Positions 52,241 through 61,959 of a stretch of DNA of 64,000 nt are shown piece by piece. Source of the DNA: Dethiosulfovibrio peptidovorans (lineage in GTDB: Bacteria; Synergistota; Synergistia; Synergistales; Dethiosulfovibrionaceae); contig PDTB01000016.1 of assembly GCA_002748665.1 (NCBI GenBank), positions 1 to 64,000 on the forward strand. The letters run 5' to 3'. The notes beneath the pieces are model-generated. The model did no database searches. It saw only the letters and a list, made by a program, of their open reading frames with translations, and was not told the origin of the DNA. The translations under genes were made by a program, and so were the position numbers. Position 1 is the first letter of the stretch. Every line of letters starts with the position of its first letter.

Positions 52241-52428
52241 AACGACACCACCGCCTCCTTACTGGGAAGATGTACTATCTTGATTATAACATCGTTGATA
52301 ACCGTGATCGATGACGCGGAGTGAGCTTTAGTGCTGCCTCGTACCACGTGAAAAGAAGATCGACAAAGAAAGAGGAGTATACATCTCCAAGCTCTCGCCA
52401 AAGTCTCTCCACACTGTTCGCTCATCCA

Positions 52429-53259
52429 CTATTTTTTAGCCTCTTCGTCCTTGCTCAGTTTCGGTACCGCAAGGAGGCTGGTCAGCCCCAAGTAGTCGTG
52501 TCGCCCCAACTGAGTGTGTTCGTAATATTTGGAGAACTTAAGAAACCGCATGTACCCCACGTTTACCGCATGGATAAAGCCCCAGAACCCGTAAAGAAAA
52601 TACCGATCAAGAAGAAAAACCTTTATAAAATTACCCAACATACAACCGACCATCCGCCAGGGGCTATACTTTTTTCCTTCAAGGAGAGCCCTTCTGACCT
52701 GGTCGTCGGTCGCTTTGTTCCGTTTGTCCACGGTGCGCCGTTGACTCAAAAAAGAATAGTGGTGGACAAAGGAGTCCAGAAGCCGTATCGATGGATTTTC
52801 CACGATAAAGTCCACATCGTCATAGCCAAAGCGTCCCCCCATACACATTTTTTTTCTATCGTATAGCCGAACAAGCTGATAGTGCCTGGCCCAACGCTTT
52901 GGTCTGGAGACCCCAGGAAAGACATCCCCTATGCGAAGTTTATAGCCATCACAGTCAGGCCCCTGTTCCTTGATGAGTCGGATTTCCTCCCGAAGGTCGT
53001 CAGAGAGCACTTCGTCGGCGGCCAGGAGCAAGACCCAGTCGTGTGAACAGCACCGTTCGGCATACGCCACTTGATGGCCGATGGATACCCAGTCGTTGTG
53101 GATGAAGCGGGCTCCGTACGACTCAGCGATTTTTTGGGTTTTGTCTCTGCTTCCCGAGTCGACGACGACGATTTCATTCGCCAAAGGGGCGGCCGCCTGT
53201 AACATAGCAGGAAGACGGCGCTCCTCGTCTTGGGTAATTGTGTACAAAGAGAGCTTCAC
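52429..53259 (-). CDS. Family 2 glycosyltransferase (WaaE/KdtX-like)
   Basis: A 276-residue GT-A glycosyltransferase. LYTITQDEERRLPAMLQAA, IVVVDSGSRDKT and LLLAADEVLSDDLREEI are the usual nucleotide-sugar segments, and the sequence resembles WaaE-type beta-1,4-glucosyltransferases of lipopolysaccharide core synthesis. I chose GTG 53259, whose GTGA overlaps the stop of the epimerase gene; the frame extends 10 codons upstream. Sugar donor unknown. Confidence 0.82.
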   Translation of the reverse strand: MKLSLYTITQDEERRLPAMLQAAAPLANEIVVVDSGSRDKTQKIAESYGARFIHNDWVSIGHQVAYAERCCSHDWVLLLAADEVLSDDLREEIRLIKEQGPDCDGYKLRIGDVFPGVSRPKRWARHYQLVRLYDRKKMCMGGRFGYDDVDFIVENPSIRLLDSFVHHYSFLSQRRTVDKRNKATDDQVRRALLEGKKYSPWRMVGCMLGNFIKVFLLDRYFLYGFWGFIHAVNVGYMRFLKFSKYYEHTQLGRHDYLGLTSLLAVPKLSKDEEAKK

Positions 53260-54215
53260 GAACGCCCCCCGAGGTAAGACTTGAGCCAATCGAGAGTGGC
53301 TGCTAACCCCGTATCGAAATCGACACCAAAGGTAAAGCCAAGTTCTCGAAGTTTGCGATTTGAAACATTGAATTCCTTGATATCGCCGGGGGTCCAGTCT
53401 TCGTATCGTATCTCCAGATCGGGTTTTCCAAAATAGCTCTTCACTTTTTCAGCCAGTTCGCCGACGGTCACTGAAATACCGGAGGCACAGTTATATATCT
53501 GTCCCCTCGTCTCCGGTCTGTCGGCTACCAAGAGGTTGATGTCGACCAGGTCCTGAACGTAGGTGAAGGAGCGTTGTTGTGTCCCATCGCCGAAAATCAC
53601 GATGGGATTCCCCTCAATAGCCTTTCGGCCAAAGATAGAGACGACGCCCCCCACGTCCGAGTTTTCCTGTCTGGGACCATACACATGAAAGTATCGGAGT
53701 ACCGTGACGTCCATATCGTACAGGTGAGCAAACGCCAGGGCGTACTTCTCTCCCGCCAGCTTGCTGACGCCGTAATACGATGTGGGGTTCAGAGGATGTC
53801 TCTCGTCCTGGGGAACATATTGGGCTTCGCCGTACACCGACCCGGTAGACGCATGGACGACTTTTTTCACACCGTAATCCCTGGCAATTTCCAAGACATT
53901 GAAGGTTCCCTTGCCGTTGATCTCAAGGTCTCGTCTCGGATCGTTGAGACAGATAGTCTTTTTCGAGGCTGCCTCGTGAAAGACGATATCCACCCCGTCA
54001 AACAGGCTCTTCAGAGATTCGTAGTCGGTGACGTCGCATCGAACTTCTCTGAACCCAGGATATTTATGAAGGTGAGCAAGGTTTTCCTCCTTGCCGGCAA
54101 AGTAGTTATCTACGCTGACGACATCAAGCCCCAGGGACAAGAGCCGCTCCACGATATGACTGCCGATAAAACCGGCTCCCCCTGTGACCAACGCCTTGCG
54201 GTATCCGTTTAACAT
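53256..54215 (-). CDS. NAD-dependent nucleotide-sugar epimerase/dehydratase
   Basis: A 319-residue extended short-chain dehydrogenase. VTGGAGFIGSHIVE binds NAD, STGSVYGEAQ gives the Ser/Thr, and YYGVSKLAGEKYA the catalytic Tyr-x3-Lys. Most like UDP-glucose or UDP-N-acetylglucosamine 4-epimerases and UDP-glucuronate decarboxylases; substrate not determinable. Translationally coupled to the family 2 transferase downstream. The 237 bases upstream to the divergent transferase hold no gene. Confidence 0.87.
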   Translation of the reverse strand: MLNGYRKALVTGGAGFIGSHIVERLLSLGLDVVSVDNYFAGKEENLAHLHKYPGFREVRCDVTDYESLKSLFDGVDIVFHEAASKKTICLNDPRRDLEINGKGTFNVLEIARDYGVKKVVHASTGSVYGEAQYVPQDERHPLNPTSYYGVSKLAGEKYALAFAHLYDMDVTVLRYFHVYGPRQENSDVGGVVSIFGRKAIEGNPIVIFGDGTQQRSFTYVQDLVDINLLVADRPETRGQIYNCASGISVTVGELAEKVKSYFGKPDLEIRYEDWTPGDIKEFNVSNRKLRELGFTFGVDFDTGLAATLDWLKSYLGGRS

Positions 54216-54452
54216 CTCTCACCAACTCCGTTTCTCCGATCTTGACTCATCATATCAATTATCGCTCAGGCACCCCAATGATACCGTAGAAGCGATACGT
54301 TGTGTAAATGTGTAAAGGGCACAGCGTATTCCCAAGCCGAGAGAGAATATCTTTTCTTCCTGTTCTAAGGTAAGATTGTGAGGTTGATGATAGGGAGCAT
54401 TGTCTCTGTCGGGGTCTTTTTTAATTTCGTAGACGATAGGGCGTGATTTTTC

Positions 54453-55391
54453 ATGATTTCGGTCGTGATAGTGACGAAAAACAGACACGAGGCATTGAGA
54501 GAGATCTCTCTGCCCTCCCTGCTTGCCCAGGACTATACAAATTTTGAGGTTATCATATGGGATGCCAGCGACGACGACTTATCTGCCTTGGTCGTTTATT
54601 CTTTTGTCAAAAAATTTAACGCCAGGAGCATACCCCTCTCTTTCTTTAAAGCCCCACGAGTCGGAAGTGCCTCTCAGAGAAACGACGGGCTCAAGAAAGC
54701 CAAAGGGGATCTGATATTCTTCATCGACGACGATTCCGAGGTCTCCACGGACGGGCTCAGCGCTGTTGCGGAATGTTTTGAGAAAAACCCCAAATGCGTG
54801 GGCGCAAGTCCGATGCTTCGGGATATTCCCCTTGGGTTTGAAGCTCAGGCATCACGTCGGGGTTGGAAAGAAACGTTTTATTCCCTGGTGGGCTACAGAA
54901 AAAAGAGGACGGTCTCTCTCTCCGGCTCCGCCAAGGGGATGTCCGCCCCCCCTGGCGAGGCTCAGTGGCTTAGTGGTTGCTCAATGGCCTTTCGAAGGGA
55001 GGTCTTTGACGACATGGACTTCAACGAGAAGCTCGAGACCTTCGCTCCCTACGCTATGTGTGAGGATATAGAGTTTTCCTACAGGGTTTTTAAGAGGTTC
55101 AAAACCCCCTTGCTCGTTTCGAAGAGAGGCGGGGTCATCCACCGGTCCAATCGGAAAGAGCGCATCTATGGCACCTGGCAAAAGGCAGCCACCTTTTATT
55201 ACAACAGATATCTTCTCATGAAAGTCACGTCTGAAGATCACCCTTTTCTGGGAAGGCTCCTTTTCTTCTGGACGTTTTTAAGGCTGACCAAAAAGAACCT
55301 AAAAAACTGCGGGGGGCAGTCGACCTGGAAGGGGTTTAGAATGGCACTGAGAGAAATTGCCCGCGATGCTGGGAGGGGCAACCACTCCTAA
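54453..55391 (+). CDS. Family 2 glycosyltransferase
   Basis: A 312-residue GT-A glycosyltransferase: MISVVIVTKNRHEALREISL, RVGSASQRNDGLKKAKGD and the metal-binding FIDDDSEV near residue 93. WLSGCSMAFRREVFD and EDIEFSYR are typical of the acceptor side. It is the only plus-strand gene in the cluster and no good ribosome site precedes the ATG, so its start is less certain. AT-richer than the genes around 20-45 kb. Confidence 0.85.
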   Translation: MISVVIVTKNRHEALREISLPSLLAQDYTNFEVIIWDASDDDLSALVVYSFVKKFNARSIPLSFFKAPRVGSASQRNDGLKKAKGDLIFFIDDDSEVSTDGLSAVAECFEKNPKCVGASPMLRDIPLGFEAQASRRGWKETFYSLVGYRKKRTVSLSGSAKGMSAPPGEAQWLSGCSMAFRREVFDDMDFNEKLETFAPYAMCEDIEFSYRVFKRFKTPLLVSKRGGVIHRSNRKERIYGTWQKAATFYYNRYLLMKVTSEDHPFLGRLLFFWTFLRLTKKNLKNCGGQSTWKGFRMALREIARDAGRGNHS

Positions 55392-55446
55392 AACATTTCG
55401 CGTGGTCACACCTCTTGTAGACGAAGGAGCGCCCCTCATGATGCCA

Positions 55447-56329
55447 CTAGATCCTGAGCCATTTTTCGGGCACGATGTGGTCAGAACTCATACGCTGAAA
55501 CCATTTCAGCGGAGCGATTGTTCTTCCTGAGGTATCGCGACCAAGCCAGGCTCCCCACCAGCTAAAGGAGCTATTCGCTACGATGTGATGACGACACAGA
55601 GACATCAAGACAAGTTCCTCACAGTCTCGAAGGTCGTGACCGGAGACGTGAACAACGTCCCCAAGAAGACACAGGTTATCCTTGACCCATTGAGAGTCAT
55701 CGGTAAAAACATAAAAAACGAGGGTTCTATTGTTCGCCAACAGTGTCTCTGCCGCCTTTTGATAATACTCAACGGGCATCACACCATGAACTCTATTGGC
55801 GGAGCTGTCGCTCACGTAGTCACCCCTACGAACGTGGACGCTCACAGAAAAGTCCGTATTCCTTAAAAGACTTTCTTTCCATTCTAAAAAAAAAAGAGCT
55901 TTCATCTTTTAGCGTAAAATCTCTTTTGATCCTGTCCGCATGATGAACAAAGTACCCTTCAGACTGCCAATACCCCCCCACAAAGACGTCCTTTTCTGGA
56001 CGTATTTTAAAATCACAGGCAGGGACAAAATAGGCAGGAAAGGGCTCAAGGAGAATATCAGAAAAACAGCAATCAAAAGCCTTGATGTTTCGCTTGTTCA
56101 TTTTCTGCGCCAGCTTCATCTTCAACCTTGGGAGAAACGGACTCCTCCCACAAAAAGAGGCATCCTCGGAAAGATGAAAGGCATTTACCGCCAGAGGTCT
56201 TCCTCCTCGTTCGAATCCCGATATGTCCAGTTTGAGATCGGTGCCGATATCCAGGGCTAACGCTCGACCAAAAGCGTATTGAAACATCTGGTTGCCCAGC
56301 CCACCACAACATTGAACGATAACAGACAT
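55447..56329 (-). CDS. GT11 (alpha-1,2-fucosyltransferase-like) gene, frameshifted at a T10 tract
   Basis: The first part (56329-55826) starts VIVQCCGGLGNQMFQYAFGRAL, the GT11 N-terminus. The second (55905-55447, other frame) holds SVHVRRGDYV, the GDP-fucose-binding motif, and ANSSFSWWGAWL. The two frames meet exactly at a run of ten T (55895-55886). With nine or twelve T the frame would be continuous, giving about 293 residues, normal for GT11. As written the protein stops about 28 codons past the tract. It is therefore switched off here, by phase variation, slippage or a read error. Confidence 0.85.
55886..55895. repeat. Homopolymer tract A10/T10 (slippage site)
   Basis: Ten A on the plus strand at the frame junction of the GT11 gene, a classic site for slipped-strand mispairing. 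Confidence 0.9.
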
Positions 56330-56353
56330 GTAAACCTCCCACCTCTGGGCTCT

Positions 56354-57397
56354 TCAGTCCATTTTCCCTTCGCCCATGAGGCCCCCTGTTACTACATCAG
56401 CAAAGTACTCCGCTCTAAATCGATCAGCAGAATCACTTTCAAGAAAATCCATGATATGGGACATATAGGCATTGTACTCCTCTCCAGTAAAATGCGTAAG
56501 GCGCTGAACTAAAGACTCCATCGATTGAAAATCGCGCCGATTTATAAAACACGCCTCGGGAATATATTTTGATACGCCACCCCACCCCCAATAGATGGGG
56601 ATCACTCCAGCAGCAAAACAATCCAATATTTTTTCAGTGATGTATCCCGGAATATCCCTGGCGTTCTCATAACAAAAACAAAATTTATACTTGGACAGAG
56701 CCTGTATTTTGGAGTTGATAGCGCCCCTGTACACAGGAGAAACGTCGACTGGCAACGGAAACTCACCCCTAAGATAACGCGGTATGTTTCTTATATGTTT
56801 TTTCAGTCGAACCATTGCGCCATAATCCCATCCCCACCCATACAGGTCGAAGTTCTCAGGGCTATTTTTTATGAACCAATCTATGGTATGGAGCCTCTCC
56901 GTGTAGAGTTCGAGGGGATGCTTTTTTCTCTTATCTGAAACAACCATCACAAAGTCTTTCTTACGAGACGTAAACGGCTGAGTCTGTACAGAATACGGCA
57001 ATGAATGCGGCCAAAAAAAGTGTACAAATTTCTCCCTGGGGTGCAGTTGAATATCCTCGTCCCATGTCAAGATCACGTCAAATTTTGAATAAGTGACGGG
57101 AGACCAATTTTCCGGCATCACGACCTCGGACTCAAAAACCATCAAAAATTTTTTTGCACTCGGATCCCTTTTATGTACCTTGCGATAGACGGCCCCATCA
57201 TAATTCATAAAAAGATACCCATAGGGTTTCGTGCTCTCTCGTATATTTTTGTAATAGACAGGGCTGATGCCGCATGAAGAGATCCTCTCCAGCAAAAATT
57301 TCCACGGTCCCAGAGAGTTATCTGGATCAACTTTAGAATATAGAAGCCTCTTATCGCACAGATCTTCAGAGCCGACAAGCCCGAGCACCTTCCCCAT
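56354..57397 (-). CDS. GT10 (alpha-1,3/4-fucosyltransferase-like) glycosyltransferase
   Basis: A 347-residue member of family 10. The signature FCYENARDIPGYITEKILDC, followed by FAAGVIPIYWGWGG, is near residue 245. It would transfer fucose (or a related GDP-deoxysugar) to a surface glycan. 24 bases upstream of the GT11 start and 14 after the second GT10 gene. AT-rich (many TTT and AAA codons), suggesting acquisition with the cluster. Confidence 0.88.
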   Translation of the reverse strand: MGKVLGLVGSEDLCDKRLLYSKVDPDNSLGPWKFLLERISSCGISPVYYKNIRESTKPYGYLFMNYDGAVYRKVHKRDPSAKKFLMVFESEVVMPENWSPVTYSKFDVILTWDEDIQLHPREKFVHFFWPHSLPYSVQTQPFTSRKKDFVMVVSDKRKKHPLELYTERLHTIDWFIKNSPENFDLYGWGWDYGAMVRLKKHIRNIPRYLRGEFPLPVDVSPVYRGAINSKIQALSKYKFCFCYENARDIPGYITEKILDCFAAGVIPIYWGWGGVSKYIPEACFINRRDFQSMESLVQRLTHFTGEEYNAYMSHIMDFLESDSADRFRAEYFADVVTGGLMGEGKMD

Positions 57398-57411
57398 AAT
57401 AAAGCCACACC

Positions 57412-58458
57412 CTAACTTATCAGAATATTTTTAATTAAACTATTCATAAAAGCATCACCGCTAAATAAGGCCGACTTTTGGCTAGCCAGAAAAGAAACAG
57501 CTGCATCAAGGTACTCTTTATGGCGCGTCTCATCCATCGAGGAAATAAAGCTGTACAGATCCCCGACAGAGTCAAAGCGACTGGCGTCTATAAAGGTCTC
57601 CTCGGGAATCAGAGACGATACCTCGTCCCAACCCCAATATATTGGGACGATACCACCGGAGAAAGAGTCAAATATTTTTTCAGTGATATAACCGGGGACA
57701 TCCTTCATGTTTTCGTAGCAAAAATTGAATTTATACTCACAAAGAGCCTCCTCTTTGGAGGAGAGTAACCCTTTATAAATCGAATAGTCCTTGATTCTGA
57801 CTGGATATTGATCCCTGATCCTCCTGATTCTATTTTTAAAGAGCTCTTTTACCTTCTTCCGTACACTCAAATTCCATCCAGTACCATAAAGGTCGAGATC
57901 GGCAGAACGGTTGGCCTCAAACCAATCCAAGACCCTCCTCCTCTCTGAGTAGAGCTCCTTCCTGGACTTATTTTTCTTATTCCCGGCAACCATAATACAC
58001 ATTTTCTTGTCTTGAAAAGAGAGTCCTGAAGGCCTCGGCAAAGTGAGTTTGTTCGGCCAATAGTATCGTACGAACCTGTCTCCCTTAAGCTCTGGGTTCC
58101 AGGTAAAAATTTTTTCAAAAAAGCTGTAGTTCGATTCTTTCCCATTATCAGGGACAATTTGAGGGCATTCTGTCAAAACCAGATATTTCTGATGGGGACC
58201 GTTCAGGATCTCCTTAAAGCAGGGCCTCTTTTTATCTGGCATGTCGAAGAAGAGTATCTTTTGAAAGCCCAACAGAGAATCCGTTTCAGGATCAGGAGCG
58301 GATAAAGACCATCCATGTCTTGCCATTCTCTCTTTAAGTTCACAAAAATAAAAACCCCAGCTATTGCCTAAAGGAAAGTTTTTCATCCAGTCATAGTCAA
58401 ATATTTTTTCATTGCCATAATACACGTTTCCATATGCAAAAAGAGCAATCTTTTTCAT
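57412..58458 (-). CDS. GT10 glycosyltransferase, second copy
   Basis: A 348-residue family 10 enzyme with FCYENMKDVPGYITEKIFDS and GIVPIYWGWDEV. ATG 58458 overlaps the manC stop (ATGA); the 116 codons of open frame upstream are out of frame with manC and not real. It is clearly diverged from the neighbour GT10, so the two probably make different linkages. Confidence 0.88.
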   Translation of the reverse strand: MKKIALFAYGNVYYGNEKIFDYDWMKNFPLGNSWGFYFCELKERMARHGWSLSAPDPETDSLLGFQKILFFDMPDKKRPCFKEILNGPHQKYLVLTECPQIVPDNGKESNYSFFEKIFTWNPELKGDRFVRYYWPNKLTLPRPSGLSFQDKKMCIMVAGNKKNKSRKELYSERRRVLDWFEANRSADLDLYGTGWNLSVRKKVKELFKNRIRRIRDQYPVRIKDYSIYKGLLSSKEEALCEYKFNFCYENMKDVPGYITEKIFDSFSGGIVPIYWGWDEVSSLIPEETFIDASRFDSVGDLYSFISSMDETRHKEYLDAAVSFLASQKSALFSGDAFMNSLIKNILIS

Positions 58459-59843
58459 TGTACGTTGTCCCCATGTACGTCTATACGCACAATATCGTCC
58501 TCCCCAAGGTATGCGCCGTTTTGGACCTCTATGACCTCCAGGGGGATCCGGCCAGGGTTGCTCAGTCTGTGGAGTTGTTTTTTTTCTATGAACGTGCTTT
58601 CCCCTTCGCGGAGATAGAGGGTTTCTTCCCCTCGCGTGACCTGGGCAATTCCCCGAACGACGACCCAATGCTCCGTCCTGTGATAGTGATACTGGAGACT
58701 CAGGGATTTTCCCGGAAAGACGGTCAACCTTTTGACCTTGACCCCATCTCCCTCGTGGAGTATGCGATATTCTCCCCACCTTCGAGCGGCTTCCGGGGTC
58801 TGCCACAGTTCCCGACGCTCATCCTTTTTCAGTCTAGCGACGATTTCCCGAACATCCTGAGATCGTCCTCTGGGCGATATGTACAGGGCATCGGCTGTGT
58901 CCACCACCGAGAGGTCGTGGGTCCCCACAAGGGTCACCAGTCTCCGATCACCACGTACAAGACATCCCGAGCTGTCCTGAAGGAGGACGTCTCCCATGAC
59001 AGCGTTGCCCTCGGCGTCCTTGGGGCTCCGATCATACACGGCGTCCCAGCTCCCCAGATCCGACCATCCAGCGTCCAATGGCACCACGGCCACGTTAGTC
59101 GCTTTCTCCATGACGCCATAGTCCAGAGACAGAGAGGGAAAATCACGGAAGGCATCTGAAACGGCCTTGCTTCCTCCCTCCATAGCAGCGAAGATGGAGG
59201 GCAGAAATTCTCTGAAGGCCTCTATCATGTCACCCAAACGGAAGAGGAAGATCCCAGCGTTCCACAGATAGGTTCCCTGTCTCAGGTACACCTCTGCCGT
59301 CTTCCGGTCCGGCTTTTCGACAAACCGTCGTACATCTCGCCAACCGTCGTGCTCATCGCCGCTTTGGATATAGCCGTATCCGGTCTCGGGGCTATCGGGA
59401 ACCACACCGAAGGTGACCAGTTTCCCTCGATGCAGAGCTTTAAGACCAATCTGAACGGCTCTGTAAAAAGCGGCCTCGTCATCCATGACGTGGTCGCTGG
59501 GGCAAAGCACTATCGGGGTGTGATCGTCAGCGCCCTTTTCAACCAGACGAGCCAGTCCAAGGGCAACGGCAGGAGCTGTATTTCGCCCCACCGGTTCGAC
59601 AATCAGGATGTCTCCAATTAAACCGACTTCGCTGGCCTGGTAGTTAATCTGGCTATCCCACCGCTCTCCACTGACCACGATGATTTGGTCTCCGCAGAGG
59701 GGAAAAAGCCGCCTTACAGTAATCTGGAACAAGGTGAGTTCTCCAGTAAGCCGCAAAAACTGCTTCGGCACCTCATCCCGGGAGAGAGGCCAGAGCCGGG
59801 TTCCTCCTCCTCCGGCAAGAACGAGCCCCTGAAGTGACGTCAC
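58455..59843 (-). CDS. manC: Mannose-1-phosphate guanylyltransferase / mannose-6-phosphate isomerase
   Basis: A 462-residue bifunctional enzyme. The N-terminal nucleotidyltransferase has GGGGTRLWPLSRDEVPKQF and the C-terminal cupin domain LQYHYHRTEHWVVVRG. It makes GDP-mannose, the source of GDP-fucose and GDP-colitose. It overlaps the ColD-like gene by 4 bases and the GT10 gene by 4, so the operon is tightly coupled. Confidence 0.95.
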   Translation of the reverse strand: MTSLQGLVLAGGGGTRLWPLSRDEVPKQFLRLTGELTLFQITVRRLFPLCGDQIIVVSGERWDSQINYQASEVGLIGDILIVEPVGRNTAPAVALGLARLVEKGADDHTPIVLCPSDHVMDDEAAFYRAVQIGLKALHRGKLVTFGVVPDSPETGYGYIQSGDEHDGWRDVRRFVEKPDRKTAEVYLRQGTYLWNAGIFLFRLGDMIEAFREFLPSIFAAMEGGSKAVSDAFRDFPSLSLDYGVMEKATNVAVVPLDAGWSDLGSWDAVYDRSPKDAEGNAVMGDVLLQDSSGCLVRGDRRLVTLVGTHDLSVVDTADALYISPRGRSQDVREIVARLKKDERRELWQTPEAARRWGEYRILHEGDGVKVKRLTVFPGKSLSLQYHYHRTEHWVVVRGIAQVTRGEETLYLREGESTFIEKKQLHRLSNPGRIPLEVIEVQNGAYLGEDDIVRIDVHGDNVQ

Positions 59844-61024
59844 GCCTGGCCTCCCAGACAGCCTTCCAGAAAGGTCAGCTCTTCGTCGTCATAGTCTGGA
59901 TGGTTGCCGCAGTAGAGGCCGCAATCGTGGATAAAGTCGGCCTCCGGGAGGTCCCGAAGGACCGAGGCATATCGACGATAGAAGGGCTGTCTTTGGATGT
60001 TCCCGGCAATAAGAGGACGAATTTCGACACCGGCGGCAGACAGCTTATCGGCGTAGGTCCGTCGAAGATCGGGAGTTCGACAGAGGATGGGGACAGCGAA
60101 ATTGGAGATCCGGCTCAGATGATCTCGCCTCACCGTCAGGAGGTCGGAGTTTTGGGCCATGGCCTCCTCCATTCGAAGATACGCCCGTTCTCTCCGAACA
60201 ATGGACAACGGCAGGTAGGAGAGTTGACGACGCCCTAAAAAACCTGTGATCTCCGTTGGACGAAGATTATACCCCAGGTCGTAGAAGGTGTATTTAGCGT
60301 CCAACTCGGAGTCGACGCCGTATTGCCCTCGGAGGGTTTGTTTTTCGTCGTCCGTGAGGTTCCGATCCCAGCCGTTGGCTCGGACGAGTTTGAGCATGGC
60401 AGCCAGGTCGGGATCGTCGGTGCAGACCATTCCCCCCTCCACCGTGGACATGTGATGGGAGACAAAGAAGGAAAAAGAGCTTCCCAGCCCGAAATTGCCC
60501 AGTTTGGTGCCTTTCAGCTCCGATCCCAGGGATTCACAGTTATCCTCGAGGAGGAGAAGCCTCCTGTCCTCGCAGATGTCCCGGATCCGATCCAGATCAC
60601 CGGCAAAACCCAGAGCGTTAGTTATGAAGAGAGCCTTCAGATCCAGTTTGTCCATACATCTCTCAACATCCCGAGAGTCCACGTTCAGGGTATCCCTGGA
60701 GCAGTCAAGAGCCACAGGCACCATGCCAAGCTGAACGATGGGCATGATGTTGGTGGACCAGGTGACAGCCGAGAAGCCGATCCGATCCCCATTTTTCAGC
60801 TTCCTCTCGTTTTTCAGGGCCTGGAGAAGAGCCAGGTTGGCACTCCCACCACTGTTGAAGAGAACAGCGTGGCTCCGCCCCTGGTACCGGGCAAAATCGC
60901 TCTCGAAGGCTCGACATTGGGTTCCCATACTGAAGATGTCGGCCTGTTCCACAAAGCGGGCCAGAGCGTTTTTCGTCTCTTGTTCGTGCAAAAAGGTGTT
61001 TTTCACCAAGGGGATTCGATACAC
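59840..61024 (-). CDS. ColD-like PLP enzyme (GDP-4-keto-6-deoxymannose 3-dehydratase type)
   Basis: A 394-residue DegT/DnrJ/EryC1/StrS-fold protein. In ordinary members the PLP-binding lysine would follow SFxxx; here the segment reads SFFVSHHMSTVEGG, with His190 at that place. This lysine-to-histidine change marks the 3-dehydratases ColD and RfbH, which remove the C3 hydroxyl instead of aminating. With gmd and fcl beside it, the expected product is GDP-4-keto-3,6-dideoxymannose on the way to GDP-colitose. Activity is inferred from motif and context. It starts one base before fcl ends. Confidence 0.8.
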   Translation of the reverse strand: MYRIPLVKNTFLHEQETKNALARFVEQADIFSMGTQCRAFESDFARYQGRSHAVLFNSGGSANLALLQALKNERKLKNGDRIGFSAVTWSTNIMPIVQLGMVPVALDCSRDTLNVDSRDVERCMDKLDLKALFITNALGFAGDLDRIRDICEDRRLLLLEDNCESLGSELKGTKLGNFGLGSSFSFFVSHHMSTVEGGMVCTDDPDLAAMLKLVRANGWDRNLTDDEKQTLRGQYGVDSELDAKYTFYDLGYNLRPTEITGFLGRRQLSYLPLSIVRRERAYLRMEEAMAQNSDLLTVRRDHLSRISNFAVPILCRTPDLRRTYADKLSAAGVEIRPLIAGNIQRQPFYRRYASVLRDLPEADFIHDCGLYCGNHPDYDDEELTFLEGCLGGQA

Positions 61025-61951
61025 CTATTGTCTCTCCTCTCTCTGACAGTACAGGCTCACCATCTCGACAACACCCCGAGCCAGGTCATATTTGGGACTG
61101 AAGCCGAGTTTCCGCAAGATGGAGACGTCCAAACATTTTCTGGGCATGCCGTCGGGCATGGAGGAATCCCAGAGGATATCCCCATGATACCCTGCCGCCT
61201 TTCGGACGGTCTCCGCCAGCTGGGCAATGGTGACGTCCTCTCCACTGCCCACGTTCACGATACCCGGTCCCTCCCACCGGTCCATGAGAAGCATGACCGC
61301 CTCTGCCATGTCGTCCACATGGAGAAATTCCCGTCGAGCTTGTCCTGTTCCCCACAGGGTTACGGTCGGGGCGCCTTTTTTCTTTGCCTCGACGAAGCGT
61401 CTGACCAGGGCGGCGATGACGTGCGCGTTTTCCGGGTCAAAGCTATCCCCCGGACCATACAGATTACAGGGCATAACACATAGCCCACTGATTCCATACT
61501 GTTGTACAAGATATTGAACCAATCGGAGACCAGCGATCTTCGCCAGTGCGTAGCCTTCGTTGGTGGGCTCCAGAGATCCCGTAAGTAAAAAATCCTCTTT
61601 CATCGGCTGAGGGCATTCTCTGGGGTATATGCATGAACTCCCCAAGAAGACCAGTTTTTTCACGCCGTTTTTGGCCGCTCCGTTGATGACGTTGTTCTGG
61701 ATTTGGAGGTTTTCATATAAAAACCCATACGGATCGGCAACGTTGGCCCCAATGCCTCCCACTCTGGCCGCTGCAAGGACAACCACCTCGGGCCGGTTTT
61801 CGATAAAAAAATTTTCCGTCGCTTTCTGATCCAGCAAATCCAGTTCACGACGGGTTCTCGTCAGTATATCCCTGATTCCCCGATCTTTCAGGGCACGAAC
61901 GATGGCACTTCCTGCCATACCCCTGTGACCGGCTACGTAGATTTTTTTCAT
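61025..61951 (-). CDS. fcl: GDP-L-fucose synthase (or ColC-like epimerase/reductase)
   Basis: A 308-residue short-chain dehydrogenase. VAGHRGMAGSAIVRAL binds NADP, FLGSSCIYP gives the catalytic Ser and Cys, and GYALAKIAG the Tyr-x3-Lys. REFLHVDDMAEA is typical of Fcl. It does C3/C5 epimerisation and C4 reduction of GDP-4-keto-6-deoxymannose to GDP-fucose; ColC is a relative that acts after ColD. Start ATG 61951, nine bases beyond the stop of the nuclease-like gene, with GGAAG before it. Confidence 0.9.
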   Translation of the reverse strand: MKKIYVAGHRGMAGSAIVRALKDRGIRDILTRTRRELDLLDQKATENFFIENRPEVVVLAAARVGGIGANVADPYGFLYENLQIQNNVINGAAKNGVKKLVFLGSSCIYPRECPQPMKEDFLLTGSLEPTNEGYALAKIAGLRLVQYLVQQYGISGLCVMPCNLYGPGDSFDPENAHVIAALVRRFVEAKKKGAPTVTLWGTGQARREFLHVDDMAEAVMLLMDRWEGPGIVNVGSGEDVTIAQLAETVRKAAGYHGDILWDSSMPDGMPRKCLDVSILRKLGFSPKYDLARGVVEMVSLYCQREERQ

Positions 61952-61959
61952 GAGTTGGA

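Noticed and set aside
56200-56225. GTTCGAATCCC, as in a tRNA T-arm
   Set aside because: It lies inside the GT11 gene and no acceptor or anticodon stem can be formed around it.
58459-58806. N-terminal extension of the second GT10 protein by 116 residues
   Set aside because: It overlaps manC in another frame and lacks protein-like sequence; the ATG at 58458 overlaps the manC stop as expected for coupling.
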